This document shows, one piece after another, positions 34,758-45,046 of a stretch of DNA of 64,000 bases. Source of the stretch: Stenotrophomonas sp. MYb238 (GTDB taxonomy: Bacteria; Pseudomonadota; Gammaproteobacteria; Xanthomonadales; Xanthomonadaceae); assembly GCF_009496535.1 (NCBI RefSeq), contig NZ_WIDL01000006.1:1-64000 (forward strand), in the 5' to 3' direction. The position numbers and the translations under genes are program-made. Below the pieces are notes generated by a model. The model had not been told where the DNA came from. It searched no databases and was given only the letters and a program-made list of their open reading frames with translations. How positions within the stretch are numbered: position 1 is the stretch's first letter; the number at the start of each line of letters is the position of its first letter.

Positions 34758-35378
34758 TCAGGTCAGCGGCGTCATCACGCCATTGCGGTAGGCCGGGCGC
34801 AGCTGCAGGCGCGCATACCAGTCGGCCAGATGCGGCAGGTCCGGCCGCTGGATCGGCATCTCGAACCAGGCGTAGGCGAACGCGCCCAAAGGGATGTCGC
34901 CCATCGCGAACGTCCCGCCGGACAGCCACGGCTGCCGCGCCAGTTCGGCGTCGGCCAGCGCCAGCAGCTCGCCGCAGCGCACCAGCGACGCATCGATGCG
35001 CGCGGCGTCGCGGTCGGCCGGCGCGGTGCGCACCACGCCCCAGAACAGGTCGCGGAAGGCGACGGCAAAGCTCGACAGGGTCCAGTCCATCCACTTCTCG
35101 CTCTGCGCGCGCGCGGCCGGGTCTTCCGGGTACAGCGTGCCCAGCGCGTAGCGCGCCGACAGGTAGCGGACGATGGCGTTGGATTCCCACACCGGCAGGC
35201 CGTGGTCCTCGATCACCGGCACCAGCCCGTTGGGATTCATCTCCCGGTACTCCGGCGTCTGCGTGCCGCCGAAGGCGCCGCCGACCTCGATCGATTCGTA
35301 CGGCAGGCCGATCTCCTCGGCGCACCACAGCACCTTGCGCACGTTGCTCGAATTGCGGCGTCCCCAGATCTTCAGCAT
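34758..35378 (-). CDS. glutathione S-transferase family protein
   Basis: A 206-residue cytoplasmic protein with the two-domain GST fold. The thioredoxin-like N-terminal part has RRNSSNVRKVLWCAEEIGLP (the active-site serine region), then NPNGLVPVIEDHGLPVWESNAI with the cis-proline and the ES pair that binds glutathione. The helical C-terminal domain ends in RPAYRNGVM. The substrate is unknown. The start at 35378 matches family N-termini (MLKIWGR). It faces the mannoside receptor gene across a REP-like element. Confidence 0.88.
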   Translation of the reverse strand: MLKIWGRRNSSNVRKVLWCAEEIGLPYESIEVGGAFGGTQTPEYREMNPNGLVPVIEDHGLPVWESNAIVRYLSARYALGTLYPEDPAARAQSEKWMDWTLSSFAVAFRDLFWGVVRTAPADRDAARIDASLVRCGELLALADAELARQPWLSGGTFAMGDIPLGAFAYAWFEMPIQRPDLPHLADWYARLQLRPAYRNGVMTPLT

Positions 35379-35490
35379 TCCGGTTCCCGTTGTGGCCGTT
35401 GCCAGGCCTGCACGATACGCCACGCGTGTCCACGTGTCGGCAAAGGCGGGAGCGATGTTCCGCCGTGCCGGCGTCGAAGCCCGCCCGCCA

Positions 35491-36270
35491 TCACGCTGCG
35501 CCCGGCTTCCCGGTCTTGGCGGCGGCCTTCTTCGGCAGCGCGCGCACATAGGACGACTTGCCGTCCTTCTTCAGCTCGAACAGGCCGGTCGCCGCGAGCA
35601 GGTCACTGAGCTTGCCGTAGCCGTAGTTGCGCGGATCGAACGACGCCTGGTTGCCGATCTGGCTGCCGACCGGCCCCAGGTGCGCCCAGCCGTCCTCGCC
35701 CTCGGCCGCGGTCACCGCGCGGCGCAGCATCTTCACCAGCCGCGTGTCGCCACGCAGCTCGGCGCCGCCCTTGCGCGGGCGCACCGCTTCGTCGCCCGCG
35801 TCCGGCCCCACCTCGGGCGCGCTGGCGTGCGGCTGGCCCAGCGCCTCCAGGTAGGTGAACTGCGAGCAGGCATTGACGAAGGGATCGGGCGTCTTCTTCT
35901 CGCCGAAACCGTAGACCTTGACCCCGTCGGTGAGCAGGCGCATCACCAGCGGGGTGAAATCGGCATCGCTGGAGACGATGGCGAAACCGTCCAGGTTGCG
36001 CGCGTAGAGCAGGTCCATCGCATCGATCACCATCGCCATGTCCGATGCGTTTTTGCCCTTGGAATAGGCGAACTGCTGGATCGGCCGGATCGCGTATTCG
36101 TGCAGCACCGATTCCCAGCCCTTCAGGCGCGGACTCTTCCAGTTGCCGTAGGCGCGACGCACATTGGCCACGCCGAAACGCGCCACCTCGGCCAGCACTT
36201 CGTCGATCTTCGCCGCCGGCGCGTTGTCGGCATCGATCAGCAGGGCGATGCGCTTCTCGGGATCGGACAC
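35491..36270 (-). CDS. NYN-domain RNase-like protein with LOTUS/OST-HTH domain
   Basis: A 259-residue protein of the LabA/DUF88 type. The N-terminal NYN (PIN-like) domain has the acidic motifs IALLIDADNAPAAKIDEVL and GFAIVSSDADFTPLVMRLL, which bind divalent metal in nuclease members. The C-terminal part (DGWAHLGPVGSQIGNQ, NYGYGKLSDLLAATGLFEL) is an OST-HTH/LOTUS domain, thought to bind RNA. The exact substrate is unknown. A GTG start at 36270 is favoured by GGAG seven bases upstream; an ATG at 36309 would add 13 residues without such a site. The lysine/alanine tail at the C-terminus resembles that of TopA in this window. Confidence 0.8.
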   Translation of the reverse strand: MSDPEKRIALLIDADNAPAAKIDEVLAEVARFGVANVRRAYGNWKSPRLKGWESVLHEYAIRPIQQFAYSKGKNASDMAMVIDAMDLLYARNLDGFAIVSSDADFTPLVMRLLTDGVKVYGFGEKKTPDPFVNACSQFTYLEALGQPHASAPEVGPDAGDEAVRPRKGGAELRGDTRLVKMLRRAVTAAEGEDGWAHLGPVGSQIGNQASFDPRNYGYGKLSDLLAATGLFELKKDGKSSYVRALPKKAAAKTGKPGAA

Positions 36271-36390
36271 GGCGTTCTCTCCATGGCATTCGAGTGGAAC
36301 CAGTATCAATTATCGACATCGCCCTGCGTACCCCGTGCGAAGATGGTGGCCGGTTGTCACGCCTCCCACCGGCCCCCACCGGAGTACCGC

Positions 36391-37683
36391 ATGCCCCACG
36401 ACCGCCCTCCCCGCCTGCTGATCGTCGGCGGCGGCTTCGCCGGCCTCTGGGCCACCCGCGCCCTTGCCGGCGCGAAGCTGCGCATCACCCTGATCGACCG
36501 CCGCAACCATCACCTGTTCCAGCCGCTGCTGTACCAGGTCGCTACCGCCGGCCTGTCGGCGCCGGATATCGCCGCGCCGCTGCGGCACATCCTCGGCCAC
36601 CAGCGCAACGTCGAGGTCCGGCTGGGCGAGGTGGAGAGCATCGACAAGCAGAGCCGCCAGGTGCGGCTGCGCGACGGCGGCACGCTGGACTACGACCTGC
36701 TGCTGGTGGCCAGCGGCGCCACCCACGCCTACTTCGGCAACGACCAGTGGGCGCCGCATGCCCCGGGCCTGAAGACGCTGGACGACGCGCTGGCGCTGCG
36801 GCGCCGGCTGCTGCTGGCCTTCGAGAAGGCCGAGGCCGAACCGGACCCGGCGAAGAAGGCGGCGTGGCTCAGCTTCGCCATCGTCGGCGGCGGCCCGACC
36901 GGCGTCGAACTGGCCGGCACCCTGGCCGAGATCGCGCGCCACACCCTGCGCAACGAATTCCGCCATATCGATCCGGCCTCGGCGAAGGTGCGCCTGGTCG
37001 AAGCCGGCCCGCGGGTACTGTCCAGCTTCCCGGAAGTGCTCTCGCTCAAGGCACGCCGGCAGCTGGAACGGCTCGGCGTGGAAGTGCGTACCGACACGCC
37101 GGTCACCGCCATCGATGCCGAAGGCTTCCAGCTCGGCGAGGAATTCGTTCCCGCGCGCACCGTAGTCTGGGCCGCCGGCGTGGCCGCCTCGCCGCTGGCG
37201 CGCACGCTGGACACGCCGCTGGACCGCGCCGGCCGCGTGCAGGTGCGGCCGGACCTCACCGTGCCCGGCCATCCGGACATCTTCGTCGCCGGCGACCTGG
37301 CCGCGCTAGCGCAGGCCGACGGGCGACCGGTGCCAGGCGTGGCGCCGGCGGCCAAGCAGATGGGCAAATACGTGGCCGCCACGATCCGGGCGCGGCTGGA
37401 ACAGCGCGCCGCGCCGCCGCCTTTCCGCTATCGCGACCAGGGCAACCTGGCCACCATCGGGCGCATGGCCGCCATCGTGCACATGGGCCGGTTGAAGCTT
37501 TCCGGCCTGCTCGCCTGGTGGTTCTGGCTGGCCGCGCACGTGTTCTTCCTGATCGGCTTCCGCAACCGACTGGTGGTGCTGCTCAACTGGGCGGTCGCGT
37601 ACTGGAGCTACCAGCGCAGCGCGCGCATCATCTTCGGCGATGTCGACGGCGATCCGCCCGAGGGCGGACCACCACGGGAATGA
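36391..37683 (+). CDS. ndh: type II NADH:quinone oxidoreductase
   Basis: A 430-residue flavoprotein that passes electrons from NADH to the quinone pool without pumping protons, attached to the inner face of the membrane. FAD binding is shown by LLIVGGGFAGLWATRAL at residues 10-26, NADH binding by FAIVGGGPTGVELAGTLAE at about 161, and the second FAD motif by DIFVAGDLAAL near 295. WAAGVAASPLA is also typical. The hydrophobic C-terminal segment (LSGLLAWWFWLAAHVFFLIG) is a membrane anchor seen in the family. The ATG at 36391 has GGAG eight bases upstream. Confidence 0.93.
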   Translation: MPHDRPPRLLIVGGGFAGLWATRALAGAKLRITLIDRRNHHLFQPLLYQVATAGLSAPDIAAPLRHILGHQRNVEVRLGEVESIDKQSRQVRLRDGGTLDYDLLLVASGATHAYFGNDQWAPHAPGLKTLDDALALRRRLLLAFEKAEAEPDPAKKAAWLSFAIVGGGPTGVELAGTLAEIARHTLRNEFRHIDPASAKVRLVEAGPRVLSSFPEVLSLKARRQLERLGVEVRTDTPVTAIDAEGFQLGEEFVPARTVVWAAGVAASPLARTLDTPLDRAGRVQVRPDLTVPGHPDIFVAGDLAALAQADGRPVPGVAPAAKQMGKYVAATIRARLEQRAAPPPFRYRDQGNLATIGRMAAIVHMGRLKLSGLLAWWFWLAAHVFFLIGFRNRLVVLLNWAVAYWSYQRSARIIFGDVDGDPPEGGPPRE

Positions 37684-37695
37684 ACGCCGGCGGCG

Positions 37696-38097
37696 TCACG
37701 CACCGCCGGGCGCGAAGCGCTCGAACACCTGTTGTCCGGTCAGCTTCTCGGTGTCATTTGCGAGTTCGTAGAACGCGGGCTTCTCGTCGATGAAGATCTG
37801 GCTGGCCAGTTCGAAGTCGTGGCCCAGGAACAGGCCGGCCGACACGAAGTATTCGCCATCGGGCACCAGCCGGTAGTAGAGCGTGCTGCCGCACGTGCCG
37901 CAGAACCCGCGCTCGGCCCATTCCGACGAACGGAACGTCCTCACCGCATCGCCGTCGAAGCGTACCTTGTCGTCGCAATGCACGGCGAAGAACGGCCCGC
38001 CGGTCCATCGCCGGCACATGCTGCAATGGCACAGCCCGATTTGGCGGGCATCGTTGGCCGTCACTTCGATCGCGCCGCACAGGCAGTTTCCCTTCAT
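37696..38097 (-). CDS. GFA-family zinc-binding protein
   Basis: A 133-residue protein of the glutathione-dependent formaldehyde-activating enzyme (GFA) family. Zinc-binding cysteines are seen as CLCG (C5, C7), CHCSMC (C23, C25, C28) and CGTC (C66, C69). Most family members have no proven formaldehyde role. The ATG at 38097 has GGAG upstream. It is convergent with ndh, with a gap of 12 bases. Confidence 0.88.
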   Translation of the reverse strand: MKGNCLCGAIEVTANDARQIGLCHCSMCRRWTGGPFFAVHCDDKVRFDGDAVRTFRSSEWAERGFCGTCGSTLYYRLVPDGEYFVSAGLFLGHDFELASQIFIDEKPAFYELANDTEKLTGQQVFERFAPGGA

Positions 38098-38219
38098 TGT
38101 CGTCTCCGTTCGTGGATGCAGAAGCGCGAATCTACACTGCCGCGACGGCGCGAGTACGATCTCCCGTCGCGATCCGGGCAAGACGATGCGGATCGTGCGG
38201 CGACGCTGGCCATGCAACG

Positions 38220-38249
38220 AAAAAGCCCGGGTTTCCCCGGGCTTTTTTC
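38220..38249. terminator. bidirectional intrinsic terminator of rpoH
   Basis: GCCCGGG-TTTC-CCCGGGC is flanked by six A residues on the left and six T residues on the right, so it can stop transcription on either strand. It lies 25 bases past the rpoH stop on the minus strand. Confidence 0.9.
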
Positions 38250-38273
38250 TTGTACCGTCGAACCACCGCAAGA

Positions 38274-39149
<876 letters not shown>

Positions 39150-39175
39150 AGGACCTCATCTTAGCAGTCGGGCTA

Positions 39176-39203
39176 TTGGACTGCTCGGTACAGAAAAAGT
39201 TCC
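39176..39203 (-). promoter_or_regulatory. predicted sigma-E-type promoter of rpoH
   Basis: On the minus strand GGAACTT (39197-39203) is followed by 16 bases and TCCAA (39176-39180). This matches the RpoE pattern GGAACTT-N15-16-TCxAA. The predicted start of transcription is about 20 bases before the rpoH ATG. RpoE control of rpoH is established in E. coli. Confidence 0.6.
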
Positions 39204-39327
39204 AGTGTTCCAGATTTGTCGAAAAACGACCCCGGAAGCCCCTGAAACCTCCCCATCCGGATCAATGGAAGCAGGCCGTCCAGCCTAGCAGGAAGCGCGT
39301 CGCCGCGTCATGACAGGCCCCCGGCGT

Positions 39328-40062
39328 TCAGCCGCCGGCGAGCCCGGCTTCCAGTTCCGCCCGGGGCGGCAGGCGCCAGTCGATCGGCGCCTGGCCGTGG
39401 CGGGCCAGGTAGTCGTTGGTCTGGGAGAAGTGCCGGCAGCCGAGAAAGCCGCGGTGGGCCGACAGCGGCGAGGGATGGGGCGCCTTCAGCACGCGGTGGC
39501 GGCGGGTGTCGATGACCTTGCCCTTGGCCTGGGCGTAGCTGCCCCAGAGCAGGAACACCAGTCCCTCGCGCTCGCGGTTGAGCACGTCGACCACGTGGTC
39601 GGTGAACCCCTCCCAGCCCTTGCCCTGGTGGGCGCCGGCGCGGCCTTCCTCGACGGTCAGCACCGCGTTGAGCAGCAGCACGCCGCGCCGCGCCCATGGC
39701 AGCAGGCAACCGTGGTCCGGGCGGCGGAACGGCGGAACGACATTGCCGTCGTCCTCCAGCTCCTTGTAGATGTTCAGCAGCGACGGCGGCACCGGCACGC
39801 CGGGCATCACCGAGAAGCACAGGCCATGCGCCTGGCCGAAGCCGTGGTAGGGGTCCTGGCCGAGCACCACCACCTTCACCTGGTCGAACGGGGTGGCGTC
39901 GAAGGCGGCGAAGATCTGCGGCCCGGGCGGGAACACGCGGACGCCGGCGGCCTTGCGCTGGCGCAGGAAAGCCGACAGTTCGCGCATTTCCGGACGCAGC
40001 AGCCAGTCGCCGACGCGCGCCTTCCAGCTGGGTTCGAGCTGGATGTTCGGGGCAGTGCTCAC
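39328..40062 (-). CDS. ung: uracil-DNA glycosylase
   Basis: A 244-residue base-excision repair enzyme that removes uracil from DNA. The catalytic loop GQDPYHG has Asp70, and the C-terminal [11 protein letters not shown] loop contains the second catalytic histidine. It overlaps the upstream double-receiver gene by four bases (ATGA), so it is the last gene of an apparent ftsE-ftsX-receiver-ung operon. That operon places a DNA repair enzyme under the same transcripts as cell-division genes. Confidence 0.96.
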   Translation of the reverse strand: MSTAPNIQLEPSWKARVGDWLLRPEMRELSAFLRQRKAAGVRVFPPGPQIFAAFDATPFDQVKVVVLGQDPYHGFGQAHGLCFSVMPGVPVPPSLLNIYKELEDDGNVVPPFRRPDHGCLLPWARRGVLLLNAVLTVEEGRAGAHQGKGWEGFTDHVVDVLNREREGLVFLLWGSYAQAKGKVIDTRRHRVLKAPHPSPLSAHRGFLGCRHFSQTNDYLARHGQAPIDWRLPPRAELEAGLAGG

Positions 40063-40901
40063 GGCATCACCACCGGTTGCGCCAAACGGGTCAGGCGCAA
40101 CTGGAACAGCACCTTGGTCACCAGCAGGCGCTCCTCGATCGGCTTCTGCACCAGGTCGTTGGCGCCGGCCTGCAGCAGGGCGGACTGGTTGTGCGGGTTG
40201 CTGTCGCCGGTCATCACCAGCACCGGCAGGCGGCGCTTGCCGTAGCCGAAGTCGATGCGCACGCGCTCGACCACGTCGCGGCCGTTGAGCTCGCCCTTGA
40301 GGGTGACGTCGGTGAGCACCAGGTCGATGCGCCGCGTGGTGCGGCCCAGCGATTCGGCGGTGAGCAGCGAGAACGCGTCCTCGGCGGTGAGCACGTGCAC
40401 CACGTGCAGGTCGTGGCGCTCGAGCATGCGCTTGGTGGCTTCGGCCACGACGCGGCTGTCCTCGACATACAGAACGGTCGCACCAGGCACCGGCTCGGGC
40501 TGCACGTAGCCGCGGATGAAGGTCGCCAGCGCCTCGTGGCCCAGCGCCTTGTCGAAATAGTCGGTAACGAATTCGTTGAAGCGGCGCTGCTCGAGATGGC
40601 GCTGCGCGTCGCCGGACACCACGATCACCGGCACGTAGGCCTGCCCGGCCGCCTCGCGCACGCTGCGCGCCAGCGCCAAGCCATCGCCGTCGGGCAGCGC
40701 CAGCGAAGTGGTGACCAGATGCACCGGGCCGGCCGCCAGCGCCGCGCGGGCCTCATCGATGCCGGCGCAGCCCACCACCTCCACGTCCGGCAGCTCGCGC
40801 TGCAGCACGTCGGAGATCAGCTTGCGCACCAGTTTGGAGCCATCGACCACCATCACCCGGGGGGCGTCGCTGATCAGATGCTTGAGTTCGTGCGTGGACA
40901 T
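40059..40901 (-). CDS. double-receiver response regulator, first receiver degenerate
   Basis: A 280-residue cytoplasmic protein made only of two receiver domains. In the first (about 14-134) the usual acidic pair is D20-G21, and the phosphoacceptor position in [13 protein letters not shown] is Ser66, not aspartate, so it should not be phosphorylated. The second (about 141-270) is canonical: E147-D148, phosphoacceptor D198 in [12 protein letters not shown], threonine in VLVMTGDS and lysine in LVQKPI. No output domain is present, so it probably works by protein contact. It starts seven bases after the ftsX stop and overlaps ung by four, and no histidine kinase is nearby. Confidence 0.85.
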   Translation of the reverse strand: MSTHELKHLISDAPRVMVVDGSKLVRKLISDVLQRELPDVEVVGCAGIDEARAALAAGPVHLVTTSLALPDGDGLALARSVREAAGQAYVPVIVVSGDAQRHLEQRRFNEFVTDYFDKALGHEALATFIRGYVQPEPVPGATVLYVEDSRVVAEATKRMLERHDLHVVHVLTAEDAFSLLTAESLGRTTRRIDLVLTDVTLKGELNGRDVVERVRIDFGYGKRRLPVLVMTGDSNPHNQSALLQAGANDLVQKPIEERLLVTKVLFQLRLTRLAQPVVMP

Positions 40902-40908
40902 GCGCGTG

Positions 40909-41883
40909 TCAGGTGTCGGTCGGGCGAGTCTGCCTGAGGAAGTGCCCGGTCACCAGCCACGCCCCGAGCCAGCCCAGCACCACCGTGCCCAGCAGTACGA
41001 ATCCCGAATGCAGGGCATCGAGCCCATGCAGGACGAACGGGCTGCCATAGCTGCCCGAAAGCGCCGCCAGCGGCGGACGCAGCGCCAGGCCGCAGGCCCC
41101 GATCAGCCCCAGCGCCAGCAGACCCGCGCCCAGGCCGTACCAGGCACCGAGATAGATGAAGGGACGGCGGATGAAGCCGTCGCTGGCGCCCAGCAGCTGC
41201 AGCACGCCGATCTCCTCGCGCCGCGCCTGGATGTCCAGCCGTACGGTATTGCCTACCACCAGCACCGCGCCCAGGCCCAGCAGCAGCGACAGCACCTGCA
41301 CCAGGCGCGCGCCGAAGCCGAGCCAGGCGTCCAGGCGCTGGCGCCACAGCGCGTCGTGCTGGACCAGGTCGGCCTGGGGCAGCGTTTCCAGCGACCTGGC
41401 CAGCGCCGCGTCGTCGCCGCCGGCCGGGGTGACGATCAGCAGCGTCGGCAGCGGGTTCTCGCCGAGCGCGTCGATCGCCTCGCCCAGCCCGGCGCTGTCG
41501 CGCAACCCGGCCAGGCCCTCATCGGGCGTACGCAGTACCACGCCGGCGACATCGGCGCGCGCGCGCAGGGTCGCGGCCACGTCCTGCGCGGTGGCGCCGT
41601 CGATCCCGGGCTTGAGGAACAGATTGATGTCGCGCGACTGTTGCACGCTGCCGGCGAACACCTTGAGGTTGTCCAGCGCGATCGACAGGCCCAGCGGCAA
41701 CGCCAGCGCCAGCGCCATCACCGCCACGGTCAGCGCCGTGGCCCACGGCTTGCGCAGCGCGCGGCCGAGGCTGAAGACGACGCTGTGCAGGTGGTGGGCG
41801 AACCACACGCCCAGCCGCGACGGCGCCGCGGCTTCGGCATTGGCGGCCTTGTTCGCCGTTTCCTTCTTCGTGCCCGCGCTCAT
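40909..41883 (-). CDS. ftsX: cell-division ABC transporter permease FtsX
   Basis: A 324-residue inner-membrane protein that, with FtsE, couples cytoplasmic division signals to periplasmic peptidoglycan hydrolases. The N-terminal cytoplasmic region precedes a first transmembrane helix (ALTVAVMALALALPLGLSIA). A periplasmic loop follows (about residues 75-195), then three helices near the C-terminus (VLSLLLGLGAVLVVGNTVRL, FIYLGAWYGLGAGLLALGLI, VLLGTVVLGWLGAWLVTGHF). QARREEIGVLQLLGASDGFIRRPF is the conserved FtsX coupling loop. It overlaps ftsE by four bases. Confidence 0.95.
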   Translation of the reverse strand: MSAGTKKETANKAANAEAAAPSRLGVWFAHHLHSVVFSLGRALRKPWATALTVAVMALALALPLGLSIALDNLKVFAGSVQQSRDINLFLKPGIDGATAQDVAATLRARADVAGVVLRTPDEGLAGLRDSAGLGEAIDALGENPLPTLLIVTPAGGDDAALARSLETLPQADLVQHDALWRQRLDAWLGFGARLVQVLSLLLGLGAVLVVGNTVRLDIQARREEIGVLQLLGASDGFIRRPFIYLGAWYGLGAGLLALGLIGACGLALRPPLAALSGSYGSPFVLHGLDALHSGFVLLGTVVLGWLGAWLVTGHFLRQTRPTDT

Positions 41884-42566
41884 TCAGCCAGATCCTGCGG
41901 TGAGATGTCGTCGACCAGGCGGCCGTGGTCGAGGATCAGCACGCGCTTGCGCATGTGCTTGAGCAGCGGCAGGTCGTGGCTGACCACCAGCACGCTGGTG
42001 CCGCGGCCGGGCAGTTCGGCGAACAGGGACATGATCTCCGCCGCCAGGGTCGGGTCGAGGTTGCCGGTCGGTTCGTCGGCCACCAGCAGCTTCGGCTCGG
42101 CGACGATCGCGCGGGCGATGCCCACGCGCTGCTGCTCGCCGGCCGACAACTGGGTGGGCAGCGCCTTCTCGCGATGGCCAAGGCCCATGCGCTCGAGCAC
42201 CGAACGCACGCGCTTGCCGGTATCGGCGCGGCGGTCGCCGCGCAGGATCAGCGGCAGGGCCACGTTCTCGCCGATGGTGCGGTCGGTCAGCAGGCGATGG
42301 TCCTGGTGGACCGCGCCGACCTGGCGGCGGTGCAGAGCGACCTTGCCGCCGCGCACCTTGAGCAGGTTGCGTTCGCCGAACAGCACCGCGCCGCGGGTCG
42401 GGCGTTCGCTCAGGTGGATCAGCTTCAGCAGGGTGCTCTTGCCCGCGCCGGAGTGGCCGGTGACGAACAGCATCTCGCCGGCGGCCACCTCGAAGCTGAC
42501 GTCCACCAGTGCTTGGTGGCCGCCCGCATAGTGCTTGCTGACATTGTCGAAACGCAGGACGCTCAT
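41880..42566 (-). CDS. ftsE: cell-division ATP-binding protein FtsE
   Basis: The ATPase partner of FtsX at the divisome, 228 residues, which is typical. Walker A is GHSGAGKST (37-45), the signature motif is LSAGEQQRVGIARAI (about 141), and Walker B is LLVADEPTGNLD (about 158). It is the first gene of an apparent four-gene operon, ftsE-ftsX-receiver-ung. ftsY, which precedes ftsE in E. coli, is not here; the gene upstream is rhlB in the same direction, with a hairpin between. Confidence 0.96.
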   Translation of the reverse strand: MSVLRFDNVSKHYAGGHQALVDVSFEVAAGEMLFVTGHSGAGKSTLLKLIHLSERPTRGAVLFGERNLLKVRGGKVALHRRQVGAVHQDHRLLTDRTIGENVALPLILRGDRRADTGKRVRSVLERMGLGHREKALPTQLSAGEQQRVGIARAIVAEPKLLVADEPTGNLDPTLAAEIMSLFAELPGRGTSVLVVSHDLPLLKHMRKRVLILDHGRLVDDISPQDLAE

Positions 42567-42628
42567 GCGCCGATTATGCCGGAGGCGGACGCGCGGCGTG
42601 CATCGCGCCGGGCGATGGCGGAAACGAA

Positions 42629-42656
42629 ACAGGAGCGCACCGGGGTGCGCTCCTGT
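42629..42656. terminator. perfect 12-bp hairpin between rhlB and ftsE
   Basis: ACAGGAGCGCAC-CGGG-GTGCGCTCCTGT, 41 bases past the rhlB stop on the minus strand. The stem also matches the end sequence of the REP-like family (GGAGCGCAC). Confidence 0.65.
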
Positions 42657-42696
42657 GGTCGACGGGGCAGCCGGCCTGCGGCTGGCACCATCGCGA

Positions 42697-44379
42697 TCAA
42701 TCGCCCGACAGCATCCGGCGGATCTTGCGGCCCAGGCGGGTCAGGAACGAATCGCTGTCGTTGCCGGACGGGCGCATCGGCGTGGCCGGCACCTGCACCG
42801 GGCCATTGCCGGCAGCTGCTGCTGCCGCGGTCTCGACACCCTCGACCGGACGGCCATGACGGCGACGGCGGCGCTTGCGCGGCGCGCGCTCGCCTTCCAC
42901 CGCCGCTTCCGGCGCGCCTTCGGCACGCGGCGGGCGGGGCGGACGCGGGGCCGGTGCGGGCTCGGCGGAAACTGCCGCCTGCTCGCCTTCCACGCGCGGC
43001 TTGCGCGGGCCACGCGGACGGCGCTCGCCGTCGCGACGCTCGCCACGACCACCGCCGGAGCGACCGCCGCTGCGGCCGCCGCCACGACGCTCCTCCTCGG
43101 CGGCGCGGGCTTCGCGCGCCTCGCGGAAGATGGCGCCGACGCTCTCGTTCTCCTCGCCCTCGCCCTCACCTTCGGCCGGCGCCGCGCGCTCCGGGCGCGG
43201 CAGCGGCGTCATCAGTTCGACCGTGACCGGCTCGACCGGGATCTTCTGCTCGATATAGGCCTCGATGTCCGGCAGGCCCATCGCGTAGCGCTCGCAGGCG
43301 AAGCTGATGGCGTCGCCCTCCTCGCCCAGCCGCGCGGTGCGGCCGATGCGGTGCACGTAGTCCTCGGCGTCGAACGGCAGGTCGTAGTTGTAGACGTACT
43401 TGACGCCATCGATGTGCAGGCCGCGCGCGGCCACGTCGGTGGCGACGAGGATTTCCAGCTGGCCCTTCTGGAAGCGGTTGAGCAGGCTCTCGCGCTTCTT
43501 CTGCGGTACGTCGCCGGACAGCACGCCGACACGGTAGCCGGCCCGTTCCAGCGAGCGCGCCACGCGCTCGACGAACACCTTGGTGTTGACGAACACCATG
43601 GTGCGCGCGCCCTCGCTGCGCGAGAGCAGGCCCAGCAGCAGCGGCAGCTTCTCCTCGTCGGCCGGGAAGTAGATGCGCTGGCGCACGCGGTCGGCGGTGA
43701 TGTTGTCCGTCTCCACCACCAGCTTCTGCGGCTCGTTCATGTGCTCGTAGGCCAGCTCCAGCACGCGGTGGCTGAGGGTGGCCGAGAACAGCAGCGTCTG
43801 CCGGGTGGTGCGCTCGGGCATGCGCCGCAGCAGGAAGCGGATGTCCTTGATGAAGCCCAGGTCGAACATGCGGTCGGCTTCGTCCAGCACGCAGACCTCG
43901 CAGGCGTGCAGCGAGACCACCTTGTGCTGCTTGACGTAGTCGATCAGGCGGCCCGGGGTGGCGATGATCACGTCCACGCCCTTCTGCAGCAGTTCGCGCT
44001 GCTTGTCGTAGTCGACGCCGCCGTAGACCAGCGCGAAGCGCAGGCCGGAGTCGGAGGCGAACTTCATCGCGTCCTTGTGGATCTGGATGGCCAGCTCGCG
44101 GGTCGGCGCCAGGATCAGCGCGCGCGGATCCTCCGGCTTGCGGTCGGCCAGCGCCGGCCGGCTCAGCAGCCGGTTGATGACCGTCACCAGGAACGCCAGC
44201 GTCTTGCCGGTGCCGGTCTGCGCCTGGCCGGCGACGTCGCCGCCCGGCAGGGCCACCGGCAGGGTCAGCGCCTGGATCGGGGTACAGCGGGTGAATCCGG
44301 CTCCTTCCAACCCGGCCAGCAGGGCCGGTTGCAGTTCGAAGGAGGAAAAAGTCACATCGGTCAGCGGTTTGTCGCTCAT
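42697..44379 (-). CDS. rhlB: DEAD-box RNA helicase RhlB
   Basis: A 560-residue ATP-dependent RNA helicase, in E. coli a part of the RNA degradosome. The Q motif is [24 protein letters not shown], Walker A AQTGTGKT (53-60), and DEAD (166-169) in [20 protein letters not shown] and [10 protein letters not shown] are also visible. Its C-terminal extension is longer than in E. coli RhlB (421 residues): a charged, arginine/glycine-rich tail ([18 protein letters not shown]) of probable disorder and RNA-binding role. The ATG at 44379 agrees with the family; no clear ribosome site. It is divergent from trxA with a 200-base gap. Confidence 0.93.
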   Translation of the reverse strand: MSDKPLTDVTFSSFELQPALLAGLEGAGFTRCTPIQALTLPVALPGGDVAGQAQTGTGKTLAFLVTVINRLLSRPALADRKPEDPRALILAPTRELAIQIHKDAMKFASDSGLRFALVYGGVDYDKQRELLQKGVDVIIATPGRLIDYVKQHKVVSLHACEVCVLDEADRMFDLGFIKDIRFLLRRMPERTTRQTLLFSATLSHRVLELAYEHMNEPQKLVVETDNITADRVRQRIYFPADEEKLPLLLGLLSRSEGARTMVFVNTKVFVERVARSLERAGYRVGVLSGDVPQKKRESLLNRFQKGQLEILVATDVAARGLHIDGVKYVYNYDLPFDAEDYVHRIGRTARLGEEGDAISFACERYAMGLPDIEAYIEQKIPVEPVTVELMTPLPRPERAAPAEGEGEGEENESVGAIFREAREARAAEEERRGGGRSGGRSGGGRGERRDGERRPRGPRKPRVEGEQAAVSAEPAPAPRPPRPPRAEGAPEAAVEGERAPRKRRRRRHGRPVEGVETAAAAAAGNGPVQVPATPMRPSGNDSDSFLTRLGRKIRRMLSGD

Positions 44380-44579
44380 TAAATTCGGTCTTGGTAGTGC
44401 CAGCCGGCCAGGTTGGCCGGGCGGCTTGCATCGTATCGGGCACCGTCGCAAACTGCGGCCCCTGCGCCGGGTCGCGCGACGCCAAGGCCATGCCTTTAAG
44501 TCCGCGCAATGCCCCAGTTTAGCGCAATGCGACCGCCAACCCGGCATGGGCCGTCGCATTGCCCCAGGAGACTCCCCAA

Positions 44580-44909
44580 GTGAGCGATAAGGTTCTACAC
44601 GTCGGCGATGCCGATTTCGACGCCGCCGTGCTGCAGTCCGGTACTCCCGTGCTGGTGGACTTCTGGGCCGAATGGTGCGGCCCCTGCAAGATGATCTCGC
44701 CGGTGCTGGACGAGCTTGCCGACGCCTACGACGGCAAGCTGAAGATCGCCAAGCTCAACGTCGACGAGAACCGCGCCACCGCGGTCAAGTACCACGTGCG
44801 CTCGATTCCGATGCTGCTGCTGTTCAAGGACGGCCAGATCCAGGCCACCCAGATCGGCGCCGTCGGCAAGGGCCAGCTGAGCCAGATGATCGACAAGGCG
44901 CTGGCCTGA
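44580..44909 (+). CDS. trxA: thioredoxin
   Basis: A 109-residue dithiol oxidoreductase, exactly the length of E. coli TrxA. The active site is [10 protein letters not shown] with Cys33 and Cys36, and the cis-proline loop is [12 protein letters not shown]. The GTG start at 44580 ([13 protein letters not shown]) has AGGAGA upstream and aligns with E. coli TrxA (MSDKIIHLTDDSFD); the ATG at 44559 would add seven residues not found in the family. It is followed by rho in the same direction, as in E. coli. Confidence 0.96.
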   Translation: MSDKVLHVGDADFDAAVLQSGTPVLVDFWAEWCGPCKMISPVLDELADAYDGKLKIAKLNVDENRATAVKYHVRSIPMLLLFKDGQIQATQIGAVGKGQLSQMIDKALA

Positions 44910-44917
44910 TCCACCCT

Positions 44918-44938
44918 GCCGGCGGCCATGCCGCCGGC
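44918..44938. terminator. hairpin after trxA
   Basis: GCCGGCGGC-CAT-GCCGCCGGC is a perfect 9-bp stem eight bases past the trxA stop, without a T-run. Confidence 0.55.
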
Positions 44939-45046
44939 TCCGGGCCAGCCTTGCCGCCGGCCCAACGGGCGTTTCCCGCCTCCTTGCACCGCCGCGCGCG
45001 GCGGTGTTAGTGTCGCCGCATCCGGCAGCGTTCGCCTGCCGCACCC

